From NCBI GenBank assembly GCA_919902515.1, contig CAKKRD010000010.1, positions 1 through 64,000 of the forward strand: a stretch of DNA of 64,000 bases, read 5' to 3'. Both the position numbers and the translations under genes were made by a program. This DNA is from Nitrosomonadaceae bacterium. GTDB taxonomy: Bacteria; Pseudomonadota; Gammaproteobacteria; Burkholderiales; Nitrosomonadaceae. A model generated the notes under the pieces. It did not search any database. It was not told the DNA's origin and saw only the letters and a list, made by a program, of their open reading frames with translations. Positions 62,056 to 64,000 of the stretch are shown here, one piece after another; within the stretch, counting starts at the first letter, position 1, and the number at the start of each line of letters is the position of its first letter.

Positions 62056-62802
62056 TTACAGCGGTGTCTCTGTAGTTTCTTCGGCAATGGCCACCAAACC
62101 TTCCAGCACCAGATTATCTGCCATCCTGGCGGGGATATTAAGCCGTGCCAGCAACAGCGGCGCCGCACCGCCACTCACGATGCAGTCGGGTGCGTGACCC
62201 AAAGTGGCGGTGAGCAGTATAACCATGCGCTCCACTGCACCGGCCAGCGCCTGCACCCCACCACTATAGATGGCGTCGGCGGTGCTGTCCGGATAGTCAC
62301 GGAACTCCCCTGCTCCAAGTTTCAACGATGCAGTGTTTGCCGTCAATGCTTTCTGCATCAATTCAAGACCGGGAACGATGATACCGCCAAGAAATTCGCC
62401 CGTGTCGGAAAGGGCATCCACTGTCATGGCGGTACCGGCACTCACTACCAGGCAACCTTGCCGTTGCGACCTCCATGCCGCAACCAGCGCTGCCCAGCGA
62501 TCGCTGCCAAGTTGCGCCGGATCGGCATAGTAGTTGCGTACTCCGCACTGATATGCGCTGGCAACTGCCCATTGCGGCTCGGCTTCCCAACGGGAAAACA
62601 ACCCCGACAGTTCCGCCTTCGTTTGCTCACCAGCCACGTTGGAAACCATGATGCGCGCTGGTTCTGGCAGATCTTGCCATTCCCGCTCCAGCAGCACGCC
62701 TTCGTTTTGCGCCACCGCACCCTGCTGCAACCAGCCGTGCCCGTCATGCAACCCCCACTTGATGCGGGTATTGCCGGAGTCAACCACCAACAAATGAGTC
62801 AT
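62056..62802 (-). CDS. coaX: Type III pantothenate kinase
   Basis: [58 protein letters not shown]. Confidence 0.93.
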   Translation of the reverse strand: MTHLLVVDSGNTRIKWGLHDGHGWLQQGAVAQNEGVLLEREWQDLPEPARIMVSNVAGEQTKAELSGLFSRWEAEPQWAVASAYQCGVRNYYADPAQLGSDRWAALVAAWRSQRQGCLVVSAGTAMTVDALSDTGEFLGGIIVPGLELMQKALTANTASLKLGAGEFRDYPDSTADAIYSGGVQALAGAVERMVILLTATLGHAPDCIVSGGAAPLLLARLNIPARMADNLVLEGLVAIAEETTETPL

Positions 62803-62803
62803 A

Positions 62804-63793
62804 TCATGCCACCTTGCGCAGGGTGATTTCGCCGCCGCTGTAGCCACGATTGCCCGCCGGAGTGTGTAATAGCAGCGAACCGTCCTCCCCCACGCCATGC
62901 ACTACGCCTTCCTGGCTCGAGCCATCGGGCAGGTGCAAGGTAACGCATTTATTCTCGAACCCGTGACAATGCACCCACTCCTCCCTGAACGGTGCAAAAC
63001 CTTGGCGTTCAAACTCTCTCAGCACCGTCACCAACTCGACCAGCAGCGCAGCCAGCAGCTTGTTACGATCCGGCATTTCGCCGGTGATGGCAAACAGGTC
63101 TGTCGCACCCTGGTCTATGCGCGCCTTTATACCATCCGATAGTTTCAGGTTCATGCCAATACCGATCACAGCAACAGTGGGGCCCAGCATATCTCCCTGC
63201 AACTCGATCAGGATACCCGCCAATTTACGGTAGTGGAACAGCACGTCGTTAGGCCATTTAAGCACTGCACCTCTGATCCCGGAGGATTGCAGTACACGGG
63301 CGATAGCGACCCCCACCGCCAGGCTCAAGCCCGACAAGAGATTGGCACCTTGCTGGAAACGCCACAGCAGAGAAAATGTAAGACCGTCGCCCAGACCGGA
63401 ATGCCATTCCCGCCCGCGCCGCCCGCGTCCGCCAGTTTGCAGTTCTGTCGCCACGACACGCACACCGCCGCTACCAGAACTCATTTCCATTGCAGCCTGT
63501 TGCAGCAACAAGCTGTTGGTTGATTCGGCAGCATCCAGAATTTCGAGACGAAACGTTTTCGCTTCCGTGCCGAGGTGCTGCAGGATCACCTCCCGTTCCA
63601 GCCATTGCATCGGGTCGGGCAGACGGTAGCCACGGCCATGAACCTTATGCACCACCAGCCCCACTTCATCCAGGCCTCGCAACGCGAGGGACACGCTGGC
63701 GCGCGACACGCCAAGATTTCGGGCGATAGCTACACCGGAATGGAATTCGCCATCGTTCAACAGACGCAGAATGGAGAAAGTGAGGGGCTTCAT
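62804..63793 (-). CDS. birA: Biotin--[acetyl-CoA-carboxylase] ligase / biotin operon repressor
   Basis: N-terminal HTH, ATELQTGGRGRRGREWHSG, LKWPNDVLFHYRKLAGILIE, VIGIGMNLK. Confidence 0.94.
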   Translation of the reverse strand: MKPLTFSILRLLNDGEFHSGVAIARNLGVSRASVSLALRGLDEVGLVVHKVHGRGYRLPDPMQWLEREVILQHLGTEAKTFRLEILDAAESTNSLLLQQAAMEMSSGSGGVRVVATELQTGGRGRRGREWHSGLGDGLTFSLLWRFQQGANLLSGLSLAVGVAIARVLQSSGIRGAVLKWPNDVLFHYRKLAGILIELQGDMLGPTVAVIGIGMNLKLSDGIKARIDQGATDLFAITGEMPDRNKLLAALLVELVTVLREFERQGFAPFREEWVHCHGFENKCVTLHLPDGSSQEGVVHGVGEDGSLLLHTPAGNRGYSGGEITLRKVA

Positions 63794-63929
63794 GGAAAAT
63801 TATCGGCAAGTGTCGGAATCACGGGTGCAACTGTTCCAATATAGACTCTTATTCACACTGAATCTGAATGGCTGGTCATTATATAATGTGCTGCGCCATG
63901 CATGGCGAATTACCTCACGAGAAACCAAC

Positions 63930-64000
63930 TTGAAAGACACGCCTGTAATCACCCAACCCATAGCCCAGATTGCGCCTGCTGCCAATTTCATCCGCAACAT
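63930..64000 (+). CDS. glnS: Probable 5' end of glutaminyl-tRNA synthetase, truncated by window edge
   Basis: From TTG 63930: LKDTPVITQPIAQIAPAANFIRN; the ANFIRN segment is typical of the GlnS N terminus. No in-frame stop before the window end. Confidence 0.55.
   Translation, partial: MKDTPVITQPIAQIAPAANFIRN

Noticed and set aside
63800-64000. 66-aa minus-strand ORF at the right edge
   Set aside because: The opposite strand reads LKDTPVITQPIAQIAPAANFIRN, a better match to a GlnS N terminus.

Overview
Chromosomal window whose gene content and order (hemB, engB, coaX, birA, pilMNOPQ-aroK-aroB-dgt, hemE, glycogen genes) look like an autotrophic or mixotrophic betaproteobacterium; this taxonomic call is inference from gene order. 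From left to right it contains: (1) a reverse transcriptase plus PD-(D/E)XK nuclease-like gene pair at the left edge, a candidate defence module; (2) AddA/AddB-like repair helicase/nuclease genes and a 7Fe-type ferredoxin; (3) a divergent sulfide/persulfide-response cluster (TauE/SafE, BigR/SqrR-like ArsR, two YeeE/YedE proteins, MBL hydrolase) with a bidirectional promoter/operator; (4) a glycogen locus (two GH57, glgC, glgB, thiolase, pgi, glgA, glgP); (5) housekeeping genes orn, M48 peptidase, phhB, rsgA, and mgtA; (6) a large inorganic-carbon locus: SbtA-like transporter, two paralogous PII-like proteins, DabA (DUF2309), four NuoL/NuoM-like antiporter subunits and a CsoSCA/beta-type carbonic anhydrase-like protein, with a two-component system upstream; (7) hemE, dgt, aroB, aroK, pilQPONM, ponA/mrcA, hemB, engB, coaX, birA and the start of a probable glnS. 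Strongest candidates for new biology: the expanded DAB-type complex with its co-oriented carbonic anhydrase and duplicated PII-like genes (one carries a clear +1 frameshift at a homopolymer), and the RT/nuclease pair. No rRNA, tRNA, CRISPR array or complete IS element was recognised. All family calls come from reading motifs in the translations; no database search was run.
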